A stretch of 64,000 nt of DNA from Nitrospirota bacterium (GCA_030684575.1 JAUXVD010000008.1:62001-126000), one strand, 5' to 3'; shown: positions 27,961 through 37,689, numbered from the stretch's first letter. Notes: generated from the letters alone by a model not told the origin. A program made the numbers and translations.

Positions 27961-29031
27961 GTGCGTAAACTAAAACTACGAGAAGGCACCAATACCGCCG
28001 TATTGTTCGGTCACCACGACCGGCACCTCAAGCTGATTGAAGAAGACCTCGGCGTGCGCCTTTCGGCGCGTGGCGAGGAACTCACCCTTGATGGCACTCC
28101 AGACGCGACACGTTATGCTGAACGGGTTATCACGGAACTCGCCACCCTGGCCAACGACGGGATGGTGCTCCAGCCGGAGGACATTTCCCATGCGTTAAAC
28201 GCGCTCCGGCAGAGCCCCGAGACTCCGATCAAGGAACTCCTCTCCAGCGCGGCCACCATCGTCACGAAGAAACGTTTCGTCGCACCGAAAACGCCGACGC
28301 AAAAAGCCTACATCGAAGCCATTGAAACGCACGACATCGTGATCGGCATCGGACCGGCCGGAACAGGCAAGACCTATCTGGCGATGGCGATGGCGGTGAG
28401 TGCCTTGATGAAGAAAGAAGTGAGCCGCATCATTCTGGCGCGGCCGGCTGTCGAGGCAGGCGAGAAGATCGGTTTTTTACCAGGCGACATGTATGCGAAG
28501 GTGAATCCCTATCTCCGTCCTCTGTACGACGCCCTGTTCGACATGATGGATATGGAGCGGGCGACGCGTGCGATCGAGCGGGGCGACATCGAAATTGCGC
28601 CACTCGGGTTTATGCGGGGCCGTACGTTGAACGATTCGTTCGTCATTCTCGATGAAGCGCAGAATGCCACGGCGGAACAAATGAAGATGTTCCTGACGCG
28701 GCTCGGCTTCCATTCCAAGGTGGTCGTGACCGGCGATATCACTCAGGTGGATCTGCCCCCTGAACGGGTCTCCGGCCTGATCGAGGTGCGGGAGATTCTG
28801 CGCGATGTCGAGGGTATTCAATTCGTCTACTTCGACGAGCGTGACGTGGTACGTCACAAGTTGGTACAGGACATTATCAAGGCCTACGATCATCACCAGC
28901 AGACCATTTTGCCTTCCGGTTCTTCATCGGGCGCAACGGGGCGTCGTCCGTCGCCAGCGCCGCATCAAAAGCCGCCGAAGCCTACGACCCCTGCCTCATC
29001 GCTCACGGACTCGTGGGGCCAGTCGCATTAA
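27961..29031 (+). CDS. phoH: PhoH-family ATPase (PhoH-like/YbeZ)
   Basis: 356 aa. N-terminal KH-like RNA-binding region, then a RecA-like ATPase with Walker A GPAGTGKT at residues 132-139 (K137 in the first loop) and Walker B SFVILDEAQN. YbeZ-type proteins work with YbeY in rRNA processing, and ybeY follows directly with a TAATG overlap. The C-terminal 45 residues are a Ser/Pro/Lys-rich tail. GTG start; the best Shine-Dalgarno-like GGAG is rather far upstream. Confidence 0.93.
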   Translation: MRKLKLREGTNTAVLFGHHDRHLKLIEEDLGVRLSARGEELTLDGTPDATRYAERVITELATLANDGMVLQPEDISHALNALRQSPETPIKELLSSAATIVTKKRFVAPKTPTQKAYIEAIETHDIVIGIGPAGTGKTYLAMAMAVSALMKKEVSRIILARPAVEAGEKIGFLPGDMYAKVNPYLRPLYDALFDMMDMERATRAIERGDIEIAPLGFMRGRTLNDSFVILDEAQNATAEQMKMFLTRLGFHSKVVVTGDITQVDLPPERVSGLIEVREILRDVEGIQFVYFDERDVVRHKLVQDIIKAYDHHQQTILPSGSSSGATGRRPSPAPHQKPPKPTTPASSLTDSWGQSH

Positions 29032-29462
29032 TGCCGGTTCATCTGCAGACTCAGGTTCGACGTGTCACGTTCGATCAGGCGCGCCTGGATCGGCAGGCAC
29101 GGGCGATTCTGTCCGATGTCGGAGAAGCCTCTGCGGAGCTGGGCATCCTGTTCGTGGGCGACCAGCGGATGAGGAGTCTCAATCGTCAGTATCGAGGCAA
29201 GGACCGCACGACCGACGTGCTGGCCTTTGCCATGCGGGAAGCGCCTCATTCCTCCTCGGCGGTGCTTGGCGATGTGGTCATTGCCGTGCCGACGGCAGTC
29301 CGTCAAGCGAAAGAGGGCCATCGATCGTTGGATGAAGAGCTGACGGTGCTTCTGGTCCACGGCATTTTGCATCTCTGCGGTTACGATCATGAGCGAAGTG
29401 AGAACGAAGCGCGCAGGATGCAACGCAGGGAACGAATGATTCTGCGGTCGCTCGGGTCGTGA
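29031..29462 (+). CDS. ybeY: Endoribonuclease YbeY
   Basis: 143 aa. Zinc-dependent RNase of 16S rRNA maturation and ribosome quality control. The H3 motif HGILHLCGYDH is at residues 110-120; RGKDRTTDVLAFAM is the conserved N-terminal part of the fold. ATG shares its A with the phoH stop (TAATG), so translation is coupled. Confidence 0.95.
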   Translation: MPVHLQTQVRRVTFDQARLDRQARAILSDVGEASAELGILFVGDQRMRSLNRQYRGKDRTTDVLAFAMREAPHSSSAVLGDVVIAVPTAVRQAKEGHRSLDEELTVLLVHGILHLCGYDHERSENEARRMQRRERMILRSLGS

Positions 29463-29499
29463 CCGGCACGAGTCAACCGAAAGTGTCACGAGTAAATTT

Positions 29500-30438
29500 A
29501 TGGGATGGTTACAGAGACTCAGTGACGGGCTGACCAAAACACGCGATGTCCTGCGCGGGTCGTTGGATCGGCTGTTGGGCCGTGCAGCGGATCCTGCCCT
29601 CTTAGAGGAGTTCGAAGAATCGCTCATTGCGTCCGATCTCGGGGTCCGCGTCGTGGAACGCGTCATGGAGCGTCTCAAGAAGCAGCTCCAAGGGACCGAC
29701 GCCTCGCAAGCCGTGCAGGTGCAGAAGATGTTGCGAGACACGTTGCTTGATGTCCTGACGCCCGTGGAAGGACTGTCGTTGGAGTCGCTGCTTGCGAAAG
29801 GCCCCAAGCCCTTCGTCATCCTGGCCGTAGGGGTGAACGGGGTGGGCAAGACGACGACGATCGCGAAAATCGCGCAACGGCTTGTGCAGGCAGGGAAGGT
29901 GCCGTTGTTGGTGGCCGCCGATACCTTTCGTGCGGCGGCGATCGATCAGCTGCAAGTGTGGGCCGACCGGGTCGGTGTCGACGTGATCCGTCATCGCCAT
30001 GGAGCCGATCCTGCCGCAGTTGCGTTCGATGGGATCGCGGCGGCGAAAGCTCGGAAGGTGGATGTCGTGCTGATCGATACGGCGGGTCGGCTGCACACGA
30101 AATCGAATCTCATGGACGAACTCCGCAAGATCACTCGCGTCATCGCCCAGGAATGTCCCGGTGCGCCGCACGAAGTGCTCCTCGTGCTGGACGCCATGGT
30201 CGGGCAAAACGCGCTGTCCCAAGCCCGTCAATTTCATCAGACTGTCGGCGTGACCGGCTTGGTTCTGACGAAGCTCGACGGCACCGCTCGGGGAGGAATC
30301 GTGGTGGCGATCGCCGAGGAATTGAAGTTGCCCGTGAGGTTGATCGGAGTCGGGGAGTCGGTCGAGGATCTGCAGGATTTCAAGAGCGCCGCCTTTGTGG
30401 ATGCGCTCATCGGGACATCGCCGCCGTCATCAGTATAA
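29500..30438 (+). CDS. ftsY: Signal recognition particle receptor FtsY
   Basis: 312 aa, short form without the acidic A domain. NG domain: GVNGVGKTTT with K117, the I-box region DTFRAAAIDQL, DTAGRLHTKSN, TKLDGTARGG and GVGESVEDLQDF. GTPase docking the SRP-ribosome complex at the membrane. It follows ybeY by 37 bases. Confidence 0.96.
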   Translation: MGWLQRLSDGLTKTRDVLRGSLDRLLGRAADPALLEEFEESLIASDLGVRVVERVMERLKKQLQGTDASQAVQVQKMLRDTLLDVLTPVEGLSLESLLAKGPKPFVILAVGVNGVGKTTTIAKIAQRLVQAGKVPLLVAADTFRAAAIDQLQVWADRVGVDVIRHRHGADPAAVAFDGIAAAKARKVDVVLIDTAGRLHTKSNLMDELRKITRVIAQECPGAPHEVLLVLDAMVGQNALSQARQFHQTVGVTGLVLTKLDGTARGGIVVAIAEELKLPVRLIGVGESVEDLQDFKSAAFVDALIGTSPPSSV

Positions 30439-30549
30439 CCCCTGTGAAATCACGGCATTTTCTTCTCAGTCGGCATCGTCCGTGGTAGGGTACCTGTGAC
30501 GGTGATCCCAACGTCGCGCGCGACACATTGTTCTCGGGAAGGCTGAGAC

Positions 30550-31335
30550 ATGATCAAAATTTTGGTGATCGATGACGATCGCATGAACTGTGAGCTGATC
30601 CAGGCCGTGTTCACTCGACATGGGTATCAGGTGTTGACGGCGACGAGCGGGATCGAAGGCCTGACGATCTTTCGCCAACATGCTCCGCGGGTTACCATTC
30701 TTGATCTTCGCATGCCGGAAATGGATGGGCTGACCGTTCTCAAAGAAATCCGCGCCTATGATCCCCATGCGCCGGTAATCATCTTAGGGGGCGGGGCGAC
30801 CGAGGAGCAGGAAAATCAAGCTCGAGGGTTGCGTGTCACCGACTTTATCCGCAAGGGCCTCTCGCTTGATGTGCTCGTCGAGTGCGTCAACCGGGTGGTG
30901 CAGCTTCCCGCTCGATCCGTCTCCGCGTTGCCGGGGGCGGCGGACAGTGCCGCCGTGGCGGATACCGGGGAAACGATTCTCGTCGTCGATGACGAGCCGT
31001 TGGTTCGCGACCTGCTGGTCCAGTTTCTCAGTCTCCGCGGCTATCGCGCCCTTGGCGTGAAAGATGGCGCTGAAGCCCTCTCGATGGTGGAGCAGGCGCC
31101 GCCCGATCTGATTCTGCTCGATCTGGTCATGCCCGGTATGGACGGTGCCGAGGTGCTTCGGCAACTTCGCCAACGCGAATATACCGGCGGGGTGATCATC
31201 ATTACCGGGAGTCACGACGAAGACCGTCTCGACGAAGCCTGGGTCATGGGGCCGCAAGAAGTCATCGGGAAGCCTGTCGACCTTGAGCAATTGTTGACGT
31301 CTATCCAGCTTGTGCTCGTCTGTCGCGAATGCTAA
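30550..31335 (+). CDS. Double-receiver response regulator without output domain
   Basis: 261 aa with two CheY-like receiver domains: first about residues 1-118 (acidic VIDDDRM, phospho-acceptor in ILDLRMPEMDG, FIRKG lysine), second about 138-258 (VVDDEPLVRD, LLDLVMPGMDG, IGKPVD). The two are joined by an Ala/Ser-rich linker. No DNA-binding or enzymatic output is seen, so it probably relays phosphate or acts by protein contact. No histidine kinase is adjacent. Confidence 0.9.
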   Translation: MIKILVIDDDRMNCELIQAVFTRHGYQVLTATSGIEGLTIFRQHAPRVTILDLRMPEMDGLTVLKEIRAYDPHAPVIILGGGATEEQENQARGLRVTDFIRKGLSLDVLVECVNRVVQLPARSVSALPGAADSAAVADTGETILVVDDEPLVRDLLVQFLSLRGYRALGVKDGAEALSMVEQAPPDLILLDLVMPGMDGAEVLRQLRQREYTGGVIIITGSHDEDRLDEAWVMGPQEVIGKPVDLEQLLTSIQLVLVCREC

Positions 31336-31345
31336 AACCCTTCCG

Positions 31346-33604
31346 ATGCCAATCGGAAACAGGATCGTCTTTGTCCTCCCTCTCATGCTCTTCGCGCTCT
31401 TCAGCGGCGGGGCATCCGGTATAGCCTGCGCAGCCGAGCCTGCCTCATCACGACAGAGCATGATGCATCACGATCTGTTCGTACAGATCGTCCCTGAGCA
31501 ACATGCCCTTATCGCAACAGACCGGCTGACCCTTGAGGTCGCAGAGCCACGGGTTTCGATTCGTTTCTCGCTCGCCTCCACGCTTCACGTCGACCGCGTG
31601 GCACTCGTGCGCAGATCGTCAGAGACGGAGGTCTTGAGTGACGATGTGCCGTATGAAATCGAACATGGCTCTACGCCGGAGTCGGCGCAACATGTGACCA
31701 TTCCCTCGCAGGTCCTGGCTGCAGGTTTGGTGACGTTGGATATTCATTACCATGGGGTCGTCAACGATCCGCCGAGAGATCCGCGCCATCTTCGCTTTGT
31801 GACGCCCAGTGAGACGGCCGGGCATATCGGGCCGGACGGTGTCTATGTGAGCAGCGAAAGCCGCTGGTATCCGGATGTTCCGGAATCGCTCAGCACCTAT
31901 ACGTTGCTGGTCGCCCTGCCAACAGGATGGACCTCCGTGACCCAGGGGAAGGCCGGTGAAGCGCGTACCTGTCCTGTCGGAACCTGCCGCCATGCTGGAA
32001 TGGTGATGACGGAATGGACGGTGACGCAACCGAGCGAAGCGCTCACGCTTGTGGCGAACAGGTTCGTTGCCACGTTTCGCGACTGGACAGCCAGGACCGG
32101 TCAGCGGATTCAGCTCTCGACCTACCTCTTTCCCGACGATGCGCATTTAGCCGAGGAATATCTCGAGGCCACCGCTCGCTATCTTGACGCCTACATCCCG
32201 TTGCTGGGTCCCTATCCCTTTGAGAAGTTCGCCGTAGTGGAGAATTTCTTTGCGAGTGGGCTCGGTATGCCCTCCTTCACCCTGTTGGGGAGCGGCGTCA
32301 TCAAGAGGCATTATGTGCAGCCGTACGCGCTCGGTCACGAGATCGTGCATTCCTGGATCGGCAACGATGTCTTCAATCGCGCCGATCGCGGGAATTGGGT
32401 GGAGGGGCTGACGACGTACCTGGCCAATTATTACTGGCACGAATTGACGGGAGATTCAGCGCAGGCACGGGATCAACGCCGTCTGATGGTGCAGGGCTAT
32501 AACCTGCATGTCCCACCGGAGCGAGACTATCCGGTCGCACAATTCACGCACAAACTGGATGAGCATGACAATGCCATCGGGTATCAAAAAGCTGCCATGC
32601 TGTTTCACCTCCTGCGCCAGGAGGTGGGAGACGAGACGTTCTGGCGCGCCCTGAAGCGTCTGGTAGGGCAGTATCGTGGGCGGCATGCGGAATGGCGCGA
32701 TCTTGAACGGGTCTTTGGAGAAGAGAGCCACCAGGATCTCCGATGGTTTTTTGCGCAATGGGTGGAACAGGATGGGGCGCCCATGCTGTCGTTGTCTGAG
32801 GCCGTGGCCCGTCCGGTTGCGGAGAAGAACGGACAGGCCCATCAGCTCGAGGTTACGATCGTTCAATCGGGCAAGCCCTTTCGCCTCCCTCTTCAGTTGT
32901 TGGTTCGCATGGAAGGCGATCGTGAACAGGTTCTGACTGTGCCGCTGCGTGGGCTGCGCGAGACGATTTCCATGACCCTGCCCGCTCGGTCGATCTCGAT
33001 TGATCTCGATCCAGAATTCATGACCTTTCGACGGATCGACCGGCAATCGTTGCCGCCGGGGCTCAATCACTATGTCACCGATCGGCGGCGGTCGGTCGTG
33101 CTGGCCTTTACGGATGAGCCGGGGAGGCCTTCTCCGTTTCGCGACGTGGTCGCGCGCATTGAAGCGCAAGAGCAGCAAAAACCGGTTGGCGAACGAACGG
33201 TGGTGGTCCCGATGGCACCGGATGGGCTGTTGCCTCAGGAAGGTTCGGTGTTAGTATTGGGCGGCCCGGAATCCCGCCCGGGGATTCAGTCGATCCTCGC
33301 CAGGCACTGCGGTGAGCGCGCGATGCTACACGACAAGGGTGTCACGGTGACGGGGAAGGCGCACGAAGGGCCTGGCCTGGCGCTGTTGGCCAGTTGCCAC
33401 CGGGTCGATCGCCCTGGCAGCGTCGTGACGCTGTTGTATGCGGCGACCCCGCAGGCTGTGGCGAAGGTGGCGCGGCTGCTCTTTTTTTACGGATGGAATA
33501 ATTTTGTGTTGTTCAACGATGGCGCGGTCGTCATTCGTGGCGAATGGCCCATTGCCAGCGATCGTACGGAGGTGCGTTTCGATGCCAGCAATCTCATTCA
33601 GTAA
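31346..33604 (+). CDS. Exported M1-like (gluzincin) metallopeptidase
   Basis: About 752 aa with a signal peptide (FVLPLMLFALFSGGASG). Zinc site HEIVH at residues 331-335 and WVEG glutamate E353. The spacing between is 17 residues, one shorter than the usual 18 of M1 aminopeptidases. The GAMEN exopeptidase motif is not obvious (FFASGLGMPSF is at the place), so aminopeptidase activity is uncertain. After about residue 500 comes a long C-terminal region without recognised domain. The end overlaps the next gene by 23 bases. Confidence 0.82.
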   Translation: MPIGNRIVFVLPLMLFALFSGGASGIACAAEPASSRQSMMHHDLFVQIVPEQHALIATDRLTLEVAEPRVSIRFSLASTLHVDRVALVRRSSETEVLSDDVPYEIEHGSTPESAQHVTIPSQVLAAGLVTLDIHYHGVVNDPPRDPRHLRFVTPSETAGHIGPDGVYVSSESRWYPDVPESLSTYTLLVALPTGWTSVTQGKAGEARTCPVGTCRHAGMVMTEWTVTQPSEALTLVANRFVATFRDWTARTGQRIQLSTYLFPDDAHLAEEYLEATARYLDAYIPLLGPYPFEKFAVVENFFASGLGMPSFTLLGSGVIKRHYVQPYALGHEIVHSWIGNDVFNRADRGNWVEGLTTYLANYYWHELTGDSAQARDQRRLMVQGYNLHVPPERDYPVAQFTHKLDEHDNAIGYQKAAMLFHLLRQEVGDETFWRALKRLVGQYRGRHAEWRDLERVFGEESHQDLRWFFAQWVEQDGAPMLSLSEAVARPVAEKNGQAHQLEVTIVQSGKPFRLPLQLLVRMEGDREQVLTVPLRGLRETISMTLPARSISIDLDPEFMTFRRIDRQSLPPGLNHYVTDRRRSVVLAFTDEPGRPSPFRDVVARIEAQEQQKPVGERTVVVPMAPDGLLPQEGSVLVLGGPESRPGIQSILARHCGERAMLHDKGVTVTGKAHEGPGLALLASCHRVDRPGSVVTLLYAATPQAVAKVARLLFFYGWNNFVLFNDGAVVIRGEWPIASDRTEVRFDASNLIQ

Positions 33605-34709
33605 ATGGTGCATGATCGGTCTCGTCTGTCTGTTGCTGGGCGAGCAACAGGGGCAGGCAGAGGGCCTTGCCTCGAAGGCTCGGGCGGTTCCCGCTCACCA
33701 GTCTGAGCGGCATCTGAAGAATATTCGCCAGCTGACGGTTGGCCGGCAGAATGCCGAAGCCTACTTTTCCTTCAGCGGGAATAAACTGATCTTCCAATCG
33801 ACCAATAATTGGATGAAGGATACCTACGCGGCCATGCTCAAGCCGGCCGATGCCGGGCTGGGTTGTTATCAGATGTACGTGATGGATTTAGAAAGTAATA
33901 CGGTTCGTCTGGTGAGTACCGGCACGGGCGCCACCACATGCGGCTACTTTTTCCCCGGCGATCGCCGCGTGCTCTATTCCTCGACCTATGCGACGGGGCC
34001 GAACTGTCCGCCGAAGCCGAAGCGGGAAGGGGCCTATCGCTGGGCGTTGGACGATTACGATCTGTACGCCGTGCGGATTGACGGTCAGGAAATGCAGCGG
34101 TTGACCTCTTCGTCCGGCTACGATGCGGAGGCCACGGTATCGCCTGACGGGAAGACGATCATTTGGACCTCTGTGAAAGACGGGGATTTGGATATCTATG
34201 CCATGAACCTCGATGGGTCCAGGGTTCGGCGGCTGACGAACGAGGTCGGCTACGACGGCGGGGCGTTTTTTTCGCCGGACAGCAAGCGCATCGTGTATCG
34301 GGCCTCGCATCCGACCGAGCAGGCGGAGATCGAGAAGTACCAGGATTTGCTCAAGCAGAATCTCGTGGAGCCGGGACAACTTGAACTCTATGTGATGAAT
34401 GCGGATGGCAGCGGCAAGCACCAGGTCACGTCGAACGGAGCCTCGAATTTCTCGCCCTTCTATTTTCACGATGGCAAGAGGATCATTTTCTCTTCGAATG
34501 TGGAGACCAAAGGCGAAGGAGGCCGACCCAGTTTCCATCTCTACGCAATCGGCGAGGATGGCCAAGGCCTTGAACGGCTCACGTTCGACGGACAGTTCAA
34601 CAGTTTCCCCATGTTCTCTCCGGATGGCACCAGTCTGGTGTGGGTCTCCGACCGCGGGACCAAGGCTCCCGGTGAGTTCAATGTCTTTCTCGCCGACTGG
34701 GTGCCGTGA
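33582..34709 (+). CDS. Exported TolB-like beta-propeller (PD40) protein
   Basis: 375 aa. N-terminal hydrophobic export signal (CMIGLVCLLLG). Repeated blades with the WD40-like PD40 pattern: GYDAEATVSPDGKTIIWTS, DGDLDIYAMNLDG, GGAFFSPDSKRIVYRA, FPMFSPDGTSLVWVS. It resembles the TolB propeller but no Tol/Pal genes are near. ATG 33582 with GGAGG upstream lies inside the end of the peptidase gene, suggesting coupling; the two exported proteins may function together. Confidence 0.85.
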   Translation: MPAISFSKWCMIGLVCLLLGEQQGQAEGLASKARAVPAHQSERHLKNIRQLTVGRQNAEAYFSFSGNKLIFQSTNNWMKDTYAAMLKPADAGLGCYQMYVMDLESNTVRLVSTGTGATTCGYFFPGDRRVLYSSTYATGPNCPPKPKREGAYRWALDDYDLYAVRIDGQEMQRLTSSSGYDAEATVSPDGKTIIWTSVKDGDLDIYAMNLDGSRVRRLTNEVGYDGGAFFSPDSKRIVYRASHPTEQAEIEKYQDLLKQNLVEPGQLELYVMNADGSGKHQVTSNGASNFSPFYFHDGKRIIFSSNVETKGEGGRPSFHLYAIGEDGQGLERLTFDGQFNSFPMFSPDGTSLVWVSDRGTKAPGEFNVFLADWVP

Positions 34710-35830
34710 CTTCGTCCGACGAGGGGCCAGGGGCGAGCGGCGAGCGGCGAGAACGCCCGCTTCTTGCCGTCCCACCTCTTGCCGCTCGCCTCTTGCCTCT
34801 TGCCTGCTCCTTCGTTGCGCTCATCCTGGTATTCGTCGGGCTCTTTGACTGGGATGTGCCGCTGACTCGGTTCGTCCGTTCCCTCTATCCTCCGGTCGGC
34901 TCCGTCCCCAATCCCTGGCTGGTTCAGTTTAGCGATCTCGGTGACCGCCTCGGCAAGGGGGAGTCGCTGGTGTTCCTGAGCCTCCTGTTGCTGGCGGTCG
35001 GGTACGGATTGAAACGCCCGCAGTGGAAAGACGCCGGCCGGCAAAGCCTCATCGCACATGGTCTCGTGGCTGTGACCGCCAACATCTTAAAACATGCCAT
35101 TGGCCGCCCCCGTCCCAAGTTCATGGATACCGGCAAGTTCCAGTTTTCTCCGGTCAGCGGGAGCGGATGGGACTCGTTCCCGTCAGGGCATGCAGCGGCA
35201 TCGTTCGCCGTCGCCACGGTATTGGCTGCGAAGTTTCCGCGAGCGAGATGGCCCATACTGGCTGTCGCCGTCGCCATTGCCGCCAGTCGAATCATCCGCG
35301 GGTCTCATTTTCTGACGGATGTGGCCGGAGGAGCAGCCCTCGGTTGTGTGATGGGAGCGATTGCCGTCCATCCATGGCGAGAATGGCGCGCTGCGGCTGG
35401 ACTCGCTCTCTGTCGAATGACGCCGTATTTTGTGGTGACCCTCGCCTTCGTGTGGACGATCGTGCAGTTCCCGTCTGAGGCCTGGCCCTATCAGCAGTTA
35501 TTATGGAGTGGTGTCGTACTCACCCTGGTGGGACTCGTGGGGCATGTCTTGTGGGCGGTGCAGTCGGCATGGCGTCCGGTCTGGTTGTCAGGATCACTGA
35601 CTCGTAGCCTCGTGGGACTGGGATTAGGGATGACGACCGGTTCGTTGTTTGTGACGATCGCTGTGCTGCTCGTCTCAGCGGCTCATTGGTTGGACGGCCT
35701 TCAAGATCAGGTCGAGCCGGTGGATGGGCATAGAGGGGGAAGGGCGGCCTTGGCGGAGGGGCTGTTCATCGCGACCATGTTGTTGGCGCTGGTGGCGAGT
35801 TATGTGTTGAAAGGTATCGTGCCGATGTAG
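34706..35830 (+). CDS. PAP2-family membrane phosphatase
   Basis: 374 aa integral membrane protein. PAP2 motifs: KHAIGRPRP, PSGHAAAS, and SRIIRGSHFLTDVAGG, all with the expected Arg and His residues. Likely dephosphorylates undecaprenyl pyrophosphate, phosphatidate or lipid A. GTG start overlaps the preceding stop (GTGA). Codons 6-34 are made of a GGCNAGN heptad inverted repeat, so the N-terminal part is repeat-derived and the initiator may in fact be further downstream. Confidence 0.88.
   Translation: MTSSDEGPGASGERRERPLLAVPPLAARLLPLACSFVALILVFVGLFDWDVPLTRFVRSLYPPVGSVPNPWLVQFSDLGDRLGKGESLVFLSLLLLAVGYGLKRPQWKDAGRQSLIAHGLVAVTANILKHAIGRPRPKFMDTGKFQFSPVSGSGWDSFPSGHAAASFAVATVLAAKFPRARWPILAVAVAIAASRIIRGSHFLTDVAGGAALGCVMGAIAVHPWREWRAAAGLALCRMTPYFVVTLAFVWTIVQFPSEAWPYQQLLWSGVVLTLVGLVGHVLWAVQSAWRPVWLSGSLTRSLVGLGLGMTTGSLFVTIAVLLVSAAHWLDGLQDQVEPVDGHRGGRAALAEGLFIATMLLALVASYVLKGIVPM
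34721..34806. repeat. GGCNAGN heptad inverted repeat A (inside PAP2 frame)
   Basis: Left arm from 34721 with units such as GGCCAGG, GGCGAGC, GGCGAGC, GGCGAGA; right arm 34774-34806 gives GGCAAGA, GGCAAGA, GGCGAGC, GGCAAGA on the opposite strand. It lies within the start of the PAP2 gene. Confidence 0.75.
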
Positions 35831-35897
35831 ACCGGTCTGGCAGGCTTAGTCAGATGCTAAACAGACTAGAGAGACCGGACAGACCAGATAGACTAGA
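35831..35897. repeat. Heptad-type repeat between convergent genes
   Basis: Degenerate repeat of AGACTAG/AGAGACC/GACAGAC-like units with partial inverted symmetry, filling the whole gap between the PAP2 gene (plus) and the GT39 gene (minus). It may work as a bidirectional terminator. Confidence 0.5.
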
Positions 35898-37634
35898 TCA
35901 GTGGCCAAAAATGGTAGGCGGCGGCGGTGGGGCTGCACCTTCTGGAATGGTCACCATCGGTTGTTTCGCCAGCAGGATGTAGCCGTAGCGTTTGAGAATC
36001 GGGACCAGAGTGACCGACTCAGCCGGCATTTTCGACTGTGCTGTTTCCGGTAGCAAGATCATCACTTTCTTTGGCCCCTTCAGGGCCTCCCGTATTTTAT
36101 CCTCTTCCCCAAATGGCACGAAGACGGTCGGTCGTCTGGCATAAAAAACCGACGAGGGTCTGACCGTTCCATAGGCAATGAAAATGTCCTGGGGGTCAAG
36201 GTTCAATCCTGCGGCATAGGCCAGCTCTTGTGGGGGAGCGATCACAAATCGGTTGATGGGTGGGGTTGCAATCACGATGACGGTCAGGACCAGACCGGCC
36301 AGAGTCGCTCCCGCTGCCCAGAAGGCTCCTCCACGCCGTTCCTCGTTTAATCCAAGATATCCCACCAAGCCCATGCCGAATAACAAGAGGATTGCGGCCA
36401 CGTAGGGGCCGATTCCAAGACCGACCTGTCCGGCCAGGGGAAACTCCCGCACCATCTTCGAGGCATAGTTGGCATAGAGCGTGGGGACGCAGGCAAAGCC
36501 GATCGCCAAGAGATAGCCCAGCCCCATCATGAGGTGGATGGATCCTCGAATCCCTTTTGTGGTCGGATCCTGCAGACATCGCGACCAGTACGAAGCCGCC
36601 AACAAGGCGGCGGCAGGAAACAAGGGACCGATATAGTGGGGCAAGCGCGTTGACGACGCGGTGAAAAACAGGAAGACGCCCACGACCCACAGGGCCGCAA
36701 AGAGATCGAGTTCCGATAGCCCTGTTTGATCAGGCTGAGTACGGTCACGACGTGCGACATACCAATCTTTGAGCGTGCGATAGAGCGGGACCGGAAGGAG
36801 CGCGCTCCAAGGGAAAAAGCCCAAGAGCAGGACGGGGAGATAGAAAAAGATGGTCCCATGATGGCCTTCCATCGGACTCAGGAATCGCCCGATCGTATGG
36901 GCTTTGGCGCCTGTGGCATAGGCGTCGCCATGGACGAGGAACATGGCCACATACCAGGGAGCGGCCAAGAGAGTAAACACCAGCAGGCCCGCCAGAGGGA
37001 ATCCTTTGTGCCAATAGTCCTGCCATCGGCGCGTCCAGGTGAGGTAGAGCGCCGCAGCGATGAGGGGCACGGCGAACCCGACCGGTCCCTTCGTCAATGT
37101 CGCGAGCGCCATCCCTATATAGAAGGCCCAGACCCAATGGCGCATGCGTCCTTCCCCATGTAGCCCCAGCCAGAAACCGTACAGCGATGCCGTCGTGAAG
37201 AAAATCAGGACACTATCGGTCAGGGCCATGCGCCCGAGTCCAAGAATTTCCAGGTTCAGCAGGAGCATCAAGGCGCCGAAGAGCGCGACGGTTCGGTCAC
37301 GCTGGCGCAGGAGAAAGAGATAGGTGATGAGGATTAAGCCTACGCCGAAGAGGGCGGAGGGGAACCGTGCGGCAAACTCGCTGACGCCGAACAGGCGATA
37401 GGACCGATCCATCAACCAATAGAGAAAGACCGGTTTGGCGACGCGCAGCTCACCGTTGAAGGTCGGCGTCAGGCGATCCCCCGATTCGAACATTTCCCGT
37501 CCGGCTTCGGCGTTCCGTCCCTCGTCACGGTCGGTCAGGCCCATGTCGCCGAGTCCCAGGAAAAACAGCAGTCCCGATAGCGCCAGGAGCGCGAGGAGGA
37601 GGAGTGCATGGTGCGAGCGGTCAGTGGTGGTCAT
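35898..37634 (-). CDS. Membrane glycosyltransferase, GT39/ArnT-like
   Basis: 578 aa, many membrane spans. The first periplasmic loop has DRDEGRNAEAGREM (family Asp/Glu site) and FNGELRVAKPVFLYW, typical of ArnT/PMT-like transferases that use polyprenyl-phosphate sugar donors on the periplasmic side. Encoded with a LAB_N protein and a GT2 enzyme on the same strand, it forms a likely lipid A or envelope glycosylation module. The sugar and acceptor are not deducible. Confidence 0.87.
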   Translation of the reverse strand: MTTTDRSHHALLLLALLALSGLLFFLGLGDMGLTDRDEGRNAEAGREMFESGDRLTPTFNGELRVAKPVFLYWLMDRSYRLFGVSEFAARFPSALFGVGLILITYLFLLRQRDRTVALFGALMLLLNLEILGLGRMALTDSVLIFFTTASLYGFWLGLHGEGRMRHWVWAFYIGMALATLTKGPVGFAVPLIAAALYLTWTRRWQDYWHKGFPLAGLLVFTLLAAPWYVAMFLVHGDAYATGAKAHTIGRFLSPMEGHHGTIFFYLPVLLLGFFPWSALLPVPLYRTLKDWYVARRDRTQPDQTGLSELDLFAALWVVGVFLFFTASSTRLPHYIGPLFPAAALLAASYWSRCLQDPTTKGIRGSIHLMMGLGYLLAIGFACVPTLYANYASKMVREFPLAGQVGLGIGPYVAAILLLFGMGLVGYLGLNEERRGGAFWAAGATLAGLVLTVIVIATPPINRFVIAPPQELAYAAGLNLDPQDIFIAYGTVRPSSVFYARRPTVFVPFGEEDKIREALKGPKKVMILLPETAQSKMPAESVTLVPILKRYGYILLAKQPMVTIPEGAAPPPPPTIFGH

Positions 37635-37689
37635 AGGAGTTTGTATGATGTCGTGATTGAATCAGCCTGGCCTATCAACGTTCTGGCGG

